A DNA stretch of 64,000 bases from Phoronis australis (GCA_002633005.1 NMRA01000486.1:121251-185250), one strand, 5' to 3'; positions 53,101-59,050 are shown, counted from the stretch's first letter. The notes: a model not told the origin generated them from the letters alone. Translations and numbers: made by a program.

Positions 53101-56100
53101 TTTAAGTTTTCCAAATAGCATCCCTAAGATTTTTAAGTTCCTGTAGAGTCGGGATTAACCGCAGATTAAGCCTAAATCTGCACTAAATCGCACTCTGCAG
53201 CATGAAAAAATTCTGGATGAACACACATATTGTTGTCACGTGACGTTTGTTTTGAAGTTTGTCTGCGTGTGTGCCAAGTAAGTTAGTGCCGTAGTAGCAG
53301 GCCTACATGTATGTAGTGCACGTTTCCTGGCCACATGCTTTTAACACTGGTCGTTTTTTTTATTAGTCTTAAGTCTTCGATTCGCGGTTTTCTGTACAAA
53401 GAATCTGGATTCCTGTTGGGGGAGATCCGTACGGGAAAGATACAATACGATCCCGTTGACAAGTTCACTGCGTCTCTTCTGAAACGCCTGACCATGGTGG
53501 GACACATTCCTCGCAAGATCAGCAAAACTTGTGTTCTTTTTTGAAGCACTGCGGAAGTTTGAAGTATATTGTCACGGCTAAATACCGACATTGCGGCGAG
53601 GCTCATGGTCTAGAAATTCCGTGTCCAATGATTTTTCAGGACTGTCAGATATTATAGATAAGTGGAAGATGTTACTGTAAAATTTTAGAACTGTAGGTAA
53701 GGCATTTTTTGCATGTATACACGTTCATGGGGTGAGTGAGTCTGAAAACACGGGGGGACGCTTATAGGGGCGTGGGCACTTATTAGGGCGAATACGGTAT
53801 AAGGTTTTTAATCTGGTGATAACGATGGACAATCTTGGTGTGTTATCAGGAAATAGTTTGGACATAAAGATGGCTGTGTTACATCTTGGTGTGTTATCAG
53901 GAAATAGTTTGGACATAAAGATGACTGTGTTACATCTTGTTGTGTTATCAGGAAATAGTTTGGACATAAAGATGGCTGTGTTACATCTTGTTGTGTTATC
54001 AGGAAATAGTTTGGACATAAAGATGGCTGTGTTACATCTTGTTGTGTTATCAGGAAATAGTTTGGACATAAAGATGGCTGTGTTACATCTTGTTGCTTTT
54101 ACATTTTTCATTTTCAGGACCGAGGTCTAGTCTTTGTACTCGATATTGAACTTAAAATTGTCGTTGGCATTTTCCATACTACTTTTGTGCAAACTAGATT
54201 TCTGTCTATTATTCTACGCTCGAGTACATTTTGGTATATACTGATGAATTTTATAGTTCAAATCCATAGTTGGTGACTCGATTAAGAACTCAGAATTTCA
54301 AGTTAAAACTCAAAACTTCACGTAAAAACTCTGTTTCAATTTCAGACTCGTAACTCATGTAAGTTTAATGCCCAGGTCATTAACTTCAAACTAAGATTAG
54401 ACAGTCATTATCATAACGCATAATGTTAATGAGCACAGTGTAATAGACTGTCATCTTGAGCTAGCACAAAAGTAGACAAGGATGGAAAATAACCAAAAAC
54501 AATTTCGAGTTCGATTTCGAATACAAAGATTAGACCCTGGAACCGATGACTAAAACATGAGTGACATTCTATGACTACATTAATTATGTATTTGAGTGTA
54601 AAGCAAAAGTTTTCTTTTCATGCCCCGAATACATATTGCGAGGTGGTGATTACAAAAGTACATATAGCTATATAAATCTGGATTTGACGGAGACGATGCA
54701 CCCCAATTCAACATAAGCATTCTCGTGTTGGTACTTTAAAGACGGGCACTTTTCTTGTAAAAGCATTTCCTTAATCTATATTCCATTAAAACCGCTTTAA
54801 TGACCAAAAAACTTTTGTTTACAAATGAAAAACAACACCTATAGAACATATAAGAAAGTTGTTAGTTTTTCATCAGATTTCTTTAATTAGAGAAAGTTTT
54901 ATGTCTGTAATTTTACAAGTGAATGAAAATTTTAGTCACTGTTATTTAACAAATCAAGAAGGCATTTGACCGTACCTGTATGATTTTCAATCTATTATCA
55001 AATACCTTGGATTTGATGCGGGAACGCTTTGTTTAGTGGAATTACATGAAGAAGTATGGGGGTCTGGCGGTCTTAATTCGTCAATTTTATGCTTTTATTC
55101 TCTGCTAACTGGACTTAATTTCAATTTCTGAATTATTTTTAAAGATGTAAATGTTGGTAAGTTTTTGAAGCCATCCAGTCAGTATGCCATTTGAGAATTT
55201 AATAAAGATACATGGCAATTTGAGATATATCTTTCTGTGGTCGGTTTCTTTTGTAGATGATGTCTTCATAAGTACAGTGTCTTCAGATGATTTCTTACCA
55301 TGTCTTATCGTCCTCATATGAAGTCTTCCCATTTGTGACTAGCAATTGTGTTGTTGTTTTGTTTTCCGTGGAGTGTTAAAGTAAATTTTCACATCAATAA
55401 TTGCCTGGTAAAACCGCTTGAGACAAACATTCTGATCTCGATATAATCAGTCGTTTGTTATTACGTTATTAAAATGATGGAATTGGTGTAAAATAGATAA
55501 ATATCATCATTAGTACAGTTATTATGATGTTTATTGCATTTTTGTAGTTAAATGTTAAGTCTCATCACCATTGCTATTGATTTCTGCAGGGCTGCTCCCA
55601 GCCAACTATTACATCACCTTGAGTCATACTCACCAGCAAGGTTATTGAACCTTGTCATGTGGCTGGCAGTCTTACATCATATCTTCCAACACTAATCTAT
55701 CTATTGACCACTGGCCTTAATTTCACCACCACCATCTACCAATCTTATGCAACAGTTTCCTCTTCAAACACAGCCAGCCCTAACCCAGCTTTGACCACTG
55801 CTATCAAATTCCTGCCTGGTCAGACCCACAATGAGCTTGCCTAGGATTGAGCAATGTTCCACTCTTGTGATGTCATAAGGAGGAAGCTAGTCAGTTCACA
55901 GTTATTCAGTGTTAGCCAATGTTGCCTGTCTTGTGACTTCATCTACAACAAACATGTGTATAGATTACACAGGTGTGAATATGTTGTGTTTACGCAACAT
56001 CTTTGGCGCTATCAGTTCTTGGGGAAATTTTCAGAAATGGTGACAGTGAAGCAGAGTAGTTTGATCATATAGCACTTCACACACACACATGCTTTGACAA

Positions 56101-59050
56101 TGGAGTGTTCCTGGTTGGTGTGTCCTTACTGATGTTCTAGACAGTTGTGATTACATCACATCAGCTCAACCACCAAGACTGAGTTCAATAAGTCCTGTTT
56201 AGACACCAACTTTGGCCCCGCGCAACTGACACGGAGCAAATTGATCAGTGTCAAGCATCCGTTTACACACACAACTCGCTAACTGTGGCAAGACGGAAAT
56301 TGTAGGCTGGAGAGTGTATCATACATGCGCAGGTTTACAAATGACAGGAGTTAAAGAGACAGCAAACCTGTATTTAGGTAATTACACAAGCACAGTAGAG
56401 ATGATCCTTTCCGCCTTGCCTTCGTGTGTAGACACATAATTGACATGGAGTATGATATTCTAGCGCAAATTGCTCTACCCCAGAAACGGGTGGCAAAAGT
56501 TGTCACCGCAGTGTCAATTTGCTCCAGTTCAGTCCCGTTTACATACATACTTGCGCTGGAACAACTCGTTCCGTGTCAGCTGACCCGTGTCAACTTTTGT
56601 AGTGTAAATGGAACTATAGACCCAATAATGCAAGATCATGCAACACATCATCATTCATTACAGATGCATCATGCCATCACACTGCTTTTTCCCAAGTGTC
56701 ACATGTCCATGCATCTGATGAGGCCCAGTTGAGTACCCTCTGAAGAATGGGGGGTGAATTGGACACTGTGGAGATACAATTGTTTACATGGTCATATTAA
56801 TGTGTTGATCAGGCAAAGATGAGTGCTTGATCAACACCAGCCTATACTGTATCTCGAGCTAAACACTCGAACATCAATTAACTTCTGTTTTAAAGAGCAG
56901 GCGACCATTTTGATTTTACTTCATTGGAAAATCCCCTTTTATACCTGGGTCTCACATTTTTCGTGTTCATTCTTATGGCATATGTTTACAATCCAATGAA
57001 CAGTAGAAAGTGAGGTGAACTGTGAACAGTTGAGCAAAAGGCCACCATCTTCATTCTGCATTAACTGTCATTGAGCAAACTAGGAATGACCTACACAGAC
57101 CTTATGTTTACACAATGGAAGTGAATACAGGCCCATGGTATAGGCCTGTTGCTGAGCTATTCAAATCGCTGCCTGTTGTTGCATGGACAGTATAAATATG
57201 GGCTGGGGTACAGAAGGTAACTTGGAGAAGTCTCCCAGATGACTAGTGATATGTACTTTTACTAAACTTAGTATTAAAAACTGTTGCATTTCCATTTAAC
57301 TAGGTTATAAATGAACCCAATAAAAATGTCAACATTTGGCTAGCTTTGTAACATTGTATCTCACTGAAAAATGGGTGATCAGATGCAACAAAAAGTAAGT
57401 AATGACTGTTAATGTTTTTGAGTTTTGGTCTTTTACATGGTCGTATTATTGGCACTGTTCTTGAGCATGGATGTTAGAAATGGGGCCTTTACAAGATATG
57501 GACAATTGGCCCAATTACTGTAGTTGTAGAGTGGTACAAAGTTGAAAAACACATTATGTAGCAGAAAATGTACTTGCGCCTTCAAAATGAAAGTCGAGTT
57601 CCAAATTCCAAACTCATTATCAGTTGTTCAAGTATTATGTAAATTGTGATGGGGTGACAGTCCGTATTACATAAGGTAATACCATTACCTGTGACTGTGC
57701 ATTTCATGAATACTGTGTCGGCAGTCATTGATTAGACTTTCCATAGTTATGCTATCCAGCAACTCAATAAAACTTCATGTAATGTTGATTCTGGTCTTCG
57801 TTTTCTCAGTGGCTCTTTTCATACAAAAAAAACAAAAACACAAAATTTTGTTACGTGGATGTCAATGTCTTAAAGTATAATGAAGTTCATTTCTGTTGGC
57901 AATAATTTCACCCAACTGTTTCATTTTGCTTTGCAGACACTAGCGTCCCCTTTGGGTCTCAAGTATAACAACTCTTCACAGTCGCTATGGACACTGTCAA
58001 TCACATCCCTGCTTACAATTCTGGAGGTGGGTCTACCTATTGCAAGAAAGCATGGTAAGTAGGTGAAAATTCAGCAGAGATTACGTAAGGTTAAAACATT
58101 GAACTTCTTAAAAACAATGTGTCCAGGCTGAAGTGATTGATTGTTCAGTTTCTGATGTGTTTGAGGATGATTACTGTTACGAAGATATTCTTGAAATAAC
58201 ACCCTATTATTTTAAATGACTAACTCTTATTAAATTGACATAAGCAAGAATTCATTTTCGAACCTCAGAAATGGGGACTCTTATAGTATTATAGGGAGCC
58301 TTGTCTGAAGGCGACCAAAAGCGGGTGTCTAATATTAATATAGAATCAGTGCCCCTCCTGAAGACGGCCAAAAAGCTGAGGCCTCTATTTTAATAAAGGG
58401 GACCCCACTTTTTGTTCACCACCAGGCGGGCCCCATAGGTGGCCTCACTTTTGAAGCCAGAAAATGGATTTCTTGCCTGTCATTTTAGTAAGAATGAGTC
58501 ATTTAAAATAATAATCTGTTAAATATTATAGTCCGTTTTGAAATACATGGAAACACAGCTAAGACTGGTTATGTGAAAATTGTTAGTTGTGCTCACAATC
58601 TTTGTTCATTTGTGTAGTAAGTAACTGACCGGACCATTTTCGTTATATGTTGTTACATAGGTGCCCTTGTCATCAACGACATCTTACACAAGACATTACG
58701 TCTGTAAGGAATGGAGAAAATATAACAATTGGGTTGAACATTCATCACTAGCCATGGTTATATTTTAAAACTTGGAATTCTAAAGAGCAATTTTGTTGAA
58801 TTCATTGCTGTTGATATAGTAACTATGGATTTTCATTCTCTTCGTGAAGAGAAGTTTATATTTGCTTCAAAGTCGCACACATGACCCAAAATGTTTTGGA
58901 AAAATCTTCTGAAGTTAAGAAATTTTCCCATAGCTATTGATATCTGACAAACTGTGAATTAAGAATTTACAACTATTTGACAGAGTCTGCATTCCATGAC
59001 ATGTGGTCTGAGTTGGCCTGCACCCTAGAGCGCTTCCTATTCTCCAACAG
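17039..59050 (+). CDS. MON2: MON2 homologue, middle exons (partial gene)
   Basis: Ten exons (listed separately) join in frame to about 652 codons and read colinearly with animal MON2, a large HEAT-repeat, Sec7/BIG-related scaffold of about 1,700 residues. In known systems MON2 acts on Golgi/endosomal membranes in endosome-to-Golgi trafficking with the DOPEY/ATP9A partners. Landmarks are [79 protein letters not shown] and SLFM/FDQLL. The C-terminal side shows [32 protein letters not shown] and GLPIARKH. All nine introns have GT-AG borders and matching phases. The protein's N-terminal half (DCB and HUS domains) and last roughly 300 residues are not in the visible exons. The eighth intron is about ten times larger than the next largest and hosts two antisense bZIP genes. 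Compared with vertebrate MON2, a few residues around the 26923/27233 junction are missing, so a micro-exon could have been overlooked there. Confidence 0.93.
17160..17225. repeat. 18-bp tandem duplication in intron
   Basis: The word TGGCCCTGTGGCCCGT occurs twice in tandem with a third partial copy (CGTGGCCCGTTCCA) before it. It lies just inside the MON2 intron. Confidence 0.75.
17660..18160 (+). repeat. Degraded tandem copies of the preceding exon's 3' end and splice donor
   Basis: The exon end and donor at 17130-17160 (CCCCCTCTGCATGAGAACATT then GTAAGTTACCAA) is repeated downstream. Copies are at about 17678-17720, 17762-17800 (only a few changes) and 17843-17880, which keeps ACATTGTAAGT. 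Weaker versions continue around 17880-18130 (for example CTCCCCCTCGTGTGATAATA). Spacing is about 80 bp in the better copies. The exonic version encodes residues present in vertebrate MON2, so the exon is likely the source. Confidence 0.7.
18610..18785 (+). CDS. MON2: MON2 exon b
   Basis: Acceptor TCTTGGCAG ends at 18609; the donor GTGAGT is at 18786; 176 bp, phase 0 to 2. It reads [20 protein letters not shown] and on to [17 protein letters not shown], a HEAT-type segment strongly conserved in MON2. A partial copy of the exon's 3' end (GATCGGGGTCATTACTAAAG) follows at 18810 inside the intron. Confidence 0.95.
18786..22062 (+). other. MON2 intron b-c
   Basis: 3.3 kb of AT-rich intron. It holds a decayed copy of the preceding exon end (18808-18875) and a nested hairpin (20841-20917). 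The short frames in 19566-21410 show no domain. Confidence 0.7.
20841..20917. repeat. Double hairpin palindrome
   Basis: Two linked inverted repeats share AAGTC words: ATCAAATAAGTC ... GACCTATTTGAT, then TGATAAGTCTT ... AAGACTTATATGATA. The outer words GTATCAAATAAG and CTTATATGATAC also pair, so the whole block can fold as one cruciform. Confidence 0.7.
22063..22225 (+). CDS. MON2: MON2 exon c
   Basis: Acceptor TTTTTGCAG, donor GTGAGT, 163 bp, phase 2 to 0. It reads [20 protein letters not shown] and ends [15 protein letters not shown], near-identical to vertebrate MON2 in the second half. Confidence 0.97.
22375..22560 (+). repeat. Interspersed repeat copy (partner at 35341-35525)
   Basis: GGTACGTCATTTGTTCAAAGGTC here corresponds to GGTACGTCATTAGTGCAAAGGTC at 35400. 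Both are followed by TCTTTTCACA(C)TTACAAA and TGAATACAACTGC. The copy fills most of the 371-bp intron between exons c and d. Confidence 0.7.
22597..22857 (+). CDS. MON2: MON2 exon d
   Basis: Acceptor TTTCCAG, donor GTAGGT, 261 bp, phase 0 to 0. It starts [20 protein letters not shown], has an acidic linker ([10 protein letters not shown]), and ends in the conserved block [20 protein letters not shown] and TWQSVLWR. This exon is noticeably GC-richer than its surroundings, as expected of coding DNA here. Confidence 0.97.
24058..24309. mobile_element. MITE with about 29-bp terminal inverted repeats
   Basis: The left end CAGGTCCCTGTTCTAAGAAA followed by ACTGACTTA mirrors the right end, which reads on the other strand CAGGGGGCCAGTTCCAAGAA then ACTGACTTA. 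The interior of about 190 bp is rich in AACTTAAG-type words and has no ORF. The terminal motif is of a kind common in marine invertebrate MITEs. A target duplication was not clear. Confidence 0.8.
24837..25038 (+). CDS. MON2: MON2 exon e
   Basis: Acceptor GTGCTCAG, donor GTGTGT, 202 bp, phase 0 to 1. It reads [20 protein letters not shown], then [20 protein letters not shown] and [20 protein letters not shown]; the HHSRDTA-KQWAET block is a MON2 hallmark. Confidence 0.97.
25657..26243 (+). CDS. MON2: MON2 exon f
   Basis: Acceptor CTCTGCAG, donor GTTTGT, 587 bp, phase 1 to 0. It reads [20 protein letters not shown] and [13 protein letters not shown] poorly conserved serine-rich linker follows (roughly residues 35-75 of the exon), then [31 protein letters not shown] and [14 protein letters not shown]. 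The low-complexity linker is also variable among vertebrate and other animal MON2 proteins. Confidence 0.96.
26391..26403 (-). promoter_or_regulatory. CTCF-like site in MON2 intron
   Basis: GCGCCCTCTATAG is the reverse complement of a CTCF-type core (TATAGAGGGCGC). It is a motif match only. Confidence 0.25.
26780..26923 (+). CDS. MON2: MON2 exon g
   Basis: Acceptor ATACTGTAG, donor GTAGAG, 144 bp, phase 0 to 0. It reads [20 protein letters not shown] and continues [19 protein letters not shown] to AKVGQ. The FDQLL-FV and G-IETK positions match vertebrate MON2. Confidence 0.85.
27233..27361 (+). CDS. MON2: MON2 exon h
   Basis: Acceptor AATTGTAG, donor GTAGGT, 129 bp, phase 0 to 0. It reads [20 protein letters not shown] and ends RRVLQSIIK. 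The next coding sequence colinear with MON2 lies 30.6 kb away at 57937 and joins without loss (SIIK + [10 protein letters not shown]). Confidence 0.95.
27362..30670. other. First part of giant MON2 intron; 3' side of bZIP gene A
   Basis: No MON2-like exon is seen. Part of 29000-30670 is very AT-rich and is probably 3' UTR or downstream DNA of bZIP A. On the minus strand a polyadenylation signal AATAAA (TTTATT on plus, 29802-29807) lies about 0.87 kb after the bZIP A stop codon. The 121-codon frame at 27817-28182 has no recognisable domain. Confidence 0.5.
28928..28939 (-). promoter_or_regulatory. CTCF-like core site
   Basis: CGCCCCCTGGTG is the reverse complement of CACCAGGGGGCG, an excellent match to the CTCF core known from bilaterians. 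It lies 1.7 kb beyond the 3' end of bZIP A inside the MON2 intron. Binding is not shown by sequence alone. Confidence 0.35.
30671..31162 (-). CDS. bZIP A exon 2 (DNA-binding and zipper exon)
   Basis: Begins after TTGCAG at 31163 in phase 0 with [20 protein letters not shown] and ends LRCLLYNS with TAA at 30671. The acceptor is a tandem CAGCAG, so a form with or without one extra Gln can be expected. It encodes 163 residues including the complete bZIP. Confidence 0.92.
   Translation of the reverse strand, partial: QSVIDHGSSHEMLNMHLPRNLSSNHQSAVMQKPMVNSISPETLSHPSTTSHHQMEPNDNSHDQNETGSPVSSSSRQESDQEGFKMPPKKRVQQVPTDQKDSQYWDKRRKNNESAKRSRDARRMKEEQIAMRVVFLDQENLQLRTEVAMLRGEIEKLRCLLYNS
30671..31631 (-). 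CDS. bZIP A: PAR/CES-2-like transcription factor nested in MON2 intron
   Basis: Two coding exons (31497-31631 and 30671-31162) give about 208 residues. The basic region [20 protein letters not shown] is preceded by [12 protein letters not shown]. It carries the N-x-x-A-x-x-S-R-D-A-R-R pattern of PAR/HLF/CES-2 proteins (the NFIL3 group differs after SR). A short leucine zipper ([11 protein letters not shown] to MLRGEIEKL) runs almost to the C-terminal LLYNS. N-terminal of the DNA-binding part are an acidic/serine-rich stretch and KMPPKKR, a likely nuclear localisation signal. Such proteins bind TTAYGTAA sites as dimers in the nucleus. The first visible ATG (31631) is chosen because its frame is closed by a stop upstream; an additional 5' exon is possible. 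It is paralogous to bZIP B at 38270-39379. The orthology group (HLF/TEF/DBP versus CES-2) is left open. Confidence 0.9.
31261..31335. mobile_element. Hairpin MITE, partial copy in bZIP A intron
   Basis: GTTTGGTGCCCATTATTCAG followed by a decayed CTGCTTCTCAAAATC matches the centre and right arm of the hairpin MITE. The left arm is missing. It lies between the two coding exons of bZIP A. Confidence 0.55.
31497..31631 (-). CDS. bZIP A exon 1
   Basis: ATG at 31629-31631, donor CAG|GTGAG with the exon ending at 31497; 45 codons, phase 0. It reads [20 protein letters not shown] and ends LPAYMQ. The MQRD(Y/F)-RPFK motif is shared with the corresponding exon of bZIP B. Confidence 0.8.
31632..33059. 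other. Intronic DNA between bZIP A and the THAP relic
   Basis: No exon recognised. The only structure noted is the tandem repeat at 32506-32572. The 5' UTR and promoter of bZIP A probably lie here. Confidence 0.4.
32506..32572. repeat. 19-bp tandem repeat, about 3.5 copies
   Basis: The unit CCATGAAAGGCGGGTACTG is repeated with a few changes. Confidence 0.85.
33060..33450 (+). mobile_element. THAP-bearing element, copy a
   Basis: The copy starts at GCTGACTTTC like copy c and ends near TTGAACAAT. Shared internal marks are CCGCCAGACGGCGATCAGG, TTTTTGGTGGAC, AGGTTTCAACCTACTGG and a short THAP-coding frame. Related copies are at 47591-47977 (minus) and 62202-62716 (plus). It looks like a fixed-length module of a DNA transposon, or a dispersed first exon; no transposase core is present. 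Confidence 0.75.
33221..33409 (+). pseudogene. Truncated THAP-domain zinc finger
   Basis: A 62-codon frame starts [20 protein letters not shown] and ends [15 protein letters not shown] before a stop. The paired cysteines (C-x3-C) near the start, F-x(2-3)-A/F and W-x-x-x-I-N-R-E-N-F-x-P-S fit the N-terminal two-thirds of a THAP domain (C2CH zinc finger, DNA binding). The second Cys-His pair that completes the finger is absent, either in another exon or lost. The same start codon context occurs in both other copies. It is probably a relic of a P-element/THAP9-type gene or a dispersed host exon. Confidence 0.65.
33674..33780. mobile_element. Hairpin MITE, copy 2
   Basis: GTCTGATATAACGTGCCC on the left pairs with GGGCACTTTATATCCGA on the right. 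The inner arms TTTTGAGAACCAGTT and AACTAGTTTGCAAAA also pair around the loop GCCCGTTATTCAGTGG. Confidence 0.85.
33781..35340. other. Intronic DNA, nothing recognised
   Basis: No exon or matched repeat. A CTCF-like word CCACCTGGGGGGCA is at 35177. Confidence 0.45.
35341..35525 (+). repeat. Interspersed repeat copy (partner at 22375-22560)
   Basis: Matches the MON2 intron copy over GGTACGTCATTAGTGCAAAG, TCTTCACATTTACAAA and TGAATACAACTGC, with small gaps. No coding content. Confidence 0.7.
36335..36412. repeat. 40-bp tandem duplication
   Basis: The segment CTTCCTAACAATGTTAATAG with the following AACTGAGCTGAGGCCACA occurs twice, essentially identical, which suggests a recent duplication. Confidence 0.92.
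36413..37365. other. Intronic DNA, nothing recognised
   Basis: Short frames only, no domains; probably downstream of bZIP B. Confidence 0.45.
37366..37868. mobile_element. MITE with 20-bp terminal inverted repeats
   Basis: The left end CAAGGCCTTTTCATACTGAC mirrors the right end, which reads CAAGGGCCTTTCATACTAAC on the other strand. Internal GTTAACTTC/GAAGTTAAC and TTAACGGACTTCGAAGTGAA words give further dyad symmetry. A second copy is at 51371-51805. No coding capacity. TTACGTAA at 37410 lies within it. Confidence 0.85.
37869..38269. other. Likely 3' UTR of bZIP B
   Basis: Directly follows the bZIP B stop on its strand. No strong polyadenylation signal could be chosen with confidence in the first few hundred bases. 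Confidence 0.35.
38270..38800 (-). CDS. bZIP B exon 2 (DNA-binding and zipper exon)
   Basis: Begins after TTGCAG in phase 0 with [20 protein letters not shown] and ends YLLYNA with TAA at 38270. The acceptor is again a tandem CAGCAG at the homologous place. It encodes 176 residues. Confidence 0.92.
   Translation of the reverse strand, partial: QTTEQVAPPTNTSIMGLPMSIGPGLSQHSTSEMKPTSEHLTDISDSMPNRSTATEEDHNGNPIESTSDEDVKLEPQNSISSSSPPPVCQSEGEDEFKMPPKKRPHQVAPDQRDSSYWEKRRKNNESAKRSRDARRMKEEQIAMRVVYLEQENLQLRTQVVMFRKKIEEYRYLLYNA
38270..39379 (-). CDS. bZIP B: PAR/CES-2-like transcription factor, paralogue of bZIP A
   Basis: Two coding exons (39254-39379 or longer, and 38270-38800) give about 218 residues. 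The bZIP reads [20 protein letters not shown] followed by [19 protein letters not shown], the same as A over the basic region. The zipper [17 protein letters not shown] is more diverged. Acidic, serine and proline-rich stretches and FKMPPKKR precede it, as in A. The frame stays open upstream of the chosen ATG for 51 codons (to 39532) without another ATG. The first coding exon may therefore be longer and entered by splicing. TTACGTAA, the recognition word of this protein class, lies 541 bp upstream of the chosen ATG (39920). Same strand and structure as A suggest tandem duplication. Confidence 0.9.
39254..39379 (-). CDS. bZIP B exon 1
   Basis: ATG at 39377-39379, donor CAG|GTGCGT with the exon ending at 39254; 42 codons, phase 0. 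It reads [20 protein letters not shown] and ends MSPYLQ. It aligns with bZIP A exon 1 over ML, SMQRD and RPFK. In the upstream open stretch [15 protein letters not shown] could be coding if an earlier exon exists. Confidence 0.78.
39919..39928. promoter_or_regulatory. PAR-bZIP (D-box) type site upstream of bZIP B
   Basis: ATTACGTAAA contains the palindrome TTACGTAA, the preferred site of PAR and CES-2-like bZIP dimers. It is 541 bp upstream of the chosen bZIP B start codon. Autoregulation is inference. Confidence 0.35.
42708..42717. promoter_or_regulatory. Perfect D-box type site (GTTACGTAAT)
   Basis: Full ten-base match to the RTTAYGTAAY consensus about 3.3 kb upstream of bZIP B. Another identical word is at 49777. 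Function not shown. Confidence 0.3.
44071..44217. repeat. Perfect 20-bp minisatellite, 7 copies plus 7 bp
   Basis: TCCCTGGGTGTCCTATCCAA is repeated seven times without a change, then cut off at TCCCTGG. All three plus-strand frames stay open across it because 20 is not a multiple of three and the unit has no stop. The overlapping ORFs are therefore artefacts. Perfect identity points to recent expansion or active homogenisation. Confidence 0.98.
44553..44622. repeat. 35-bp tandem duplication
   Basis: GTCTTCCTGCAAAATGGAAT and the following GATAGCTTATGAAAA occur twice in perfect tandem. Confidence 0.93.
44623..47590. other. Intronic DNA, mostly unrecognised
   Basis: No exon recognised. A CTCF-like core CGCCCTCTAGTGG is at 46503. 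Bases 46795-46890 (TTAATTTGGTGCTACATATC to TAAATTGGTGAGATTTTA) resemble 52150-52235, so a weak dispersed repeat is present. Confidence 0.45.
46503..46515 (-). promoter_or_regulatory. CTCF-like core site
   Basis: CGCCCTCTAGTGG is the reverse complement of CCACTAGAGGGCG, a strong match to the CTCF core. It has the same orientation as the site at 28928. Together they flank both bZIP genes. Confidence 0.35.
47591..47977 (-). mobile_element. THAP-bearing element, copy b (decayed)
   Basis: Read on the minus strand from 47977 it starts GCAGACTTTCGAAACAGCC and continues TTCACTAACCCGCCAGACGG. The THAP start (ATGCTGGCAAATTTCCACTG) and the end (GCCAGTGGCTGCGGCTGATA) are recognisable. The THAP frame is broken and both zinc-ligand cysteine codons have decayed. 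It ends about 60 bp earlier than copies a and c. Confidence 0.7.
48596..48747. mobile_element. Possible diverged hairpin MITE copy
   Basis: ATTCAGTGGTAGTAACTGGT followed by TCTCAAATC resembles the centre and right arm of the hairpin MITE. Left arm CATTTGAGAAGCA is weaker. The outer word TTGGTCTCAG occurs at both ends in direct orientation. Confidence 0.4.
48748..50476. other. Intronic DNA, nothing recognised
   Basis: Short frames without domains. GTTACGTAAT (D-box type) at 49777. Confidence 0.45.
50477..51232. repeat. Degenerate 35-45-bp repeat array, split in two blocks
   Basis: Units built from CTATGAACAATGAACAAGTA and (A)GCTTGGGAACTTTTGGC occur at 50477-50638 and 51088-51232. About 450 bp of unrelated sequence separate the blocks and may be an insertion. 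Confidence 0.75.
51371..51805. mobile_element. Second copy of the 37366-37868 MITE (diverged)
   Basis: AAAGGCCCATTCACTAACTT, GCAAAGTTAATTGAATGGTT and TTCGATTGGTGATTATTCAA align with the first copy in the same order. The right end (CATACTGACTGCAACTACCC) is present but the final inverted repeat is lost. Confidence 0.75.
51806..52743. other. Intronic DNA; weak repeat at 52150-52235
   Basis: Contains the partner of the weak repeat at 46795-46890 (TTAATTTGGTGTTACGTATG, CAAATTGGTGAGATCTTA). No gene seen. Confidence 0.45.
52744..53799. mobile_element. Non-autonomous DNA transposon with long TIRs
   Basis: The left end TACCGTATTCGCCCCAATAA then GGGCCCAGGGCGCTTAG mirrors the right end, which reads on the other strand TACCGTATTCGCCCTAATAA then GTGCCC. 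The match is 24 of 26 bases at the outermost part. The 1.06-kb body carries a broken HIRAN-like coding stretch (53335-53670) but no transposase catalytic core. The superfamily is not assigned; the TA at both ends may be part of a target duplication. Confidence 0.8.
53335..53670 (+). pseudogene. Broken HIRAN-like domain fragment inside the TIR element
   Basis: An open stretch contains [20 protein letters not shown] followed by [12 protein letters not shown]. After a one-base shift at the T-run near 53540 the other frame continues [20 protein letters not shown] and [11 protein letters not shown]. The order (D-P-x-D-K-F-A, then VGHIPR-xxS, then the G-LEIPC-xF end) fits HIRAN-like proteins often found with transposons in invertebrates. 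HIRAN modules are known as DNA-end-binding domains in HLTF and relatives. The frameshift, or an unrecognised intron, makes this copy non-functional as it stands. Identification rests on motif recall, so moderate confidence. Confidence 0.5.
53830..54094. repeat. 51-bp minisatellite, about 5 copies
   Basis: The unit contains TCTTGGTGTGTTATCAGGAA, ATAGTTTGGACATAAAGATG and GCTGTGTTACA. Copies are nearly identical. 51 is a multiple of three, so long frames stay open on both strands; no coding evidence supports them. The array starts about 30 bp after the TIR element ends. Confidence 0.96.
54095..56193. other. Intronic DNA, nothing recognised
   Basis: AT-rich, no exon. A short dyad CAAGGTTATTGAACCTTG is at about 55637. 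Confidence 0.45.
56194..56626. mobile_element. Probable MITE with degenerate inverted ends
   Basis: The left end CCTGTTTAGACACCAACTTT resembles the reverse complement of the right end (AACTTTTGTAGTGTAAATGG). Internal words repeat in inverted form: GACACGGAGCAAATTG against CAATTTGCTCC. A further CCGTTTACA word lies near both ends. No coding capacity. Confidence 0.5.
56627..57936. other. End of giant MON2 intron, nothing recognised
   Basis: No exon or matched repeat; ends in the acceptor TTTTGCTTTGCAG. Confidence 0.55.
57937..58054 (+). CDS. MON2: MON2 exon i
   Basis: Donor GTAAGT at 58055; 118 bp, phase 0 to 1. It reads [20 protein letters not shown] and [19 protein letters not shown]. The vertebrate protein has the matching TLR-PLSLKY ... 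GLPVARQH block directly after VLQNIIK, which confirms that the 30.6-kb gap is a single intron. Confidence 0.95.
58055..58983 (+). other. MON2 intron i-j
   Basis: Contains a GC-richer patch at 58290-58450 (AAGGCGACCAAAAGCGGGTG, GAAGACGGCCAAAAAGC) that looks like an old repeat. No exon. Confidence 0.5.
58984..59050 (+). CDS. MON2: MON2 exon j
   Basis: Acceptor TTTGACAG, donor GTGAGT, 67 bp, phase 1 to 2. It reads [20 protein letters not shown] then SN; vertebrate MON2 has FDSMWPELANTFEDFLF here. The next exon (the conserved ISMEILPYANFIP region) is not found in the remaining 5 kb. Confidence 0.93.

Noticed and set aside
53725-54130. Repeat-protein-like frames on both strands
   Set aside because: The 51-bp unit is a multiple of three and free of stops, so frames stay open on both strands without coding evidence.
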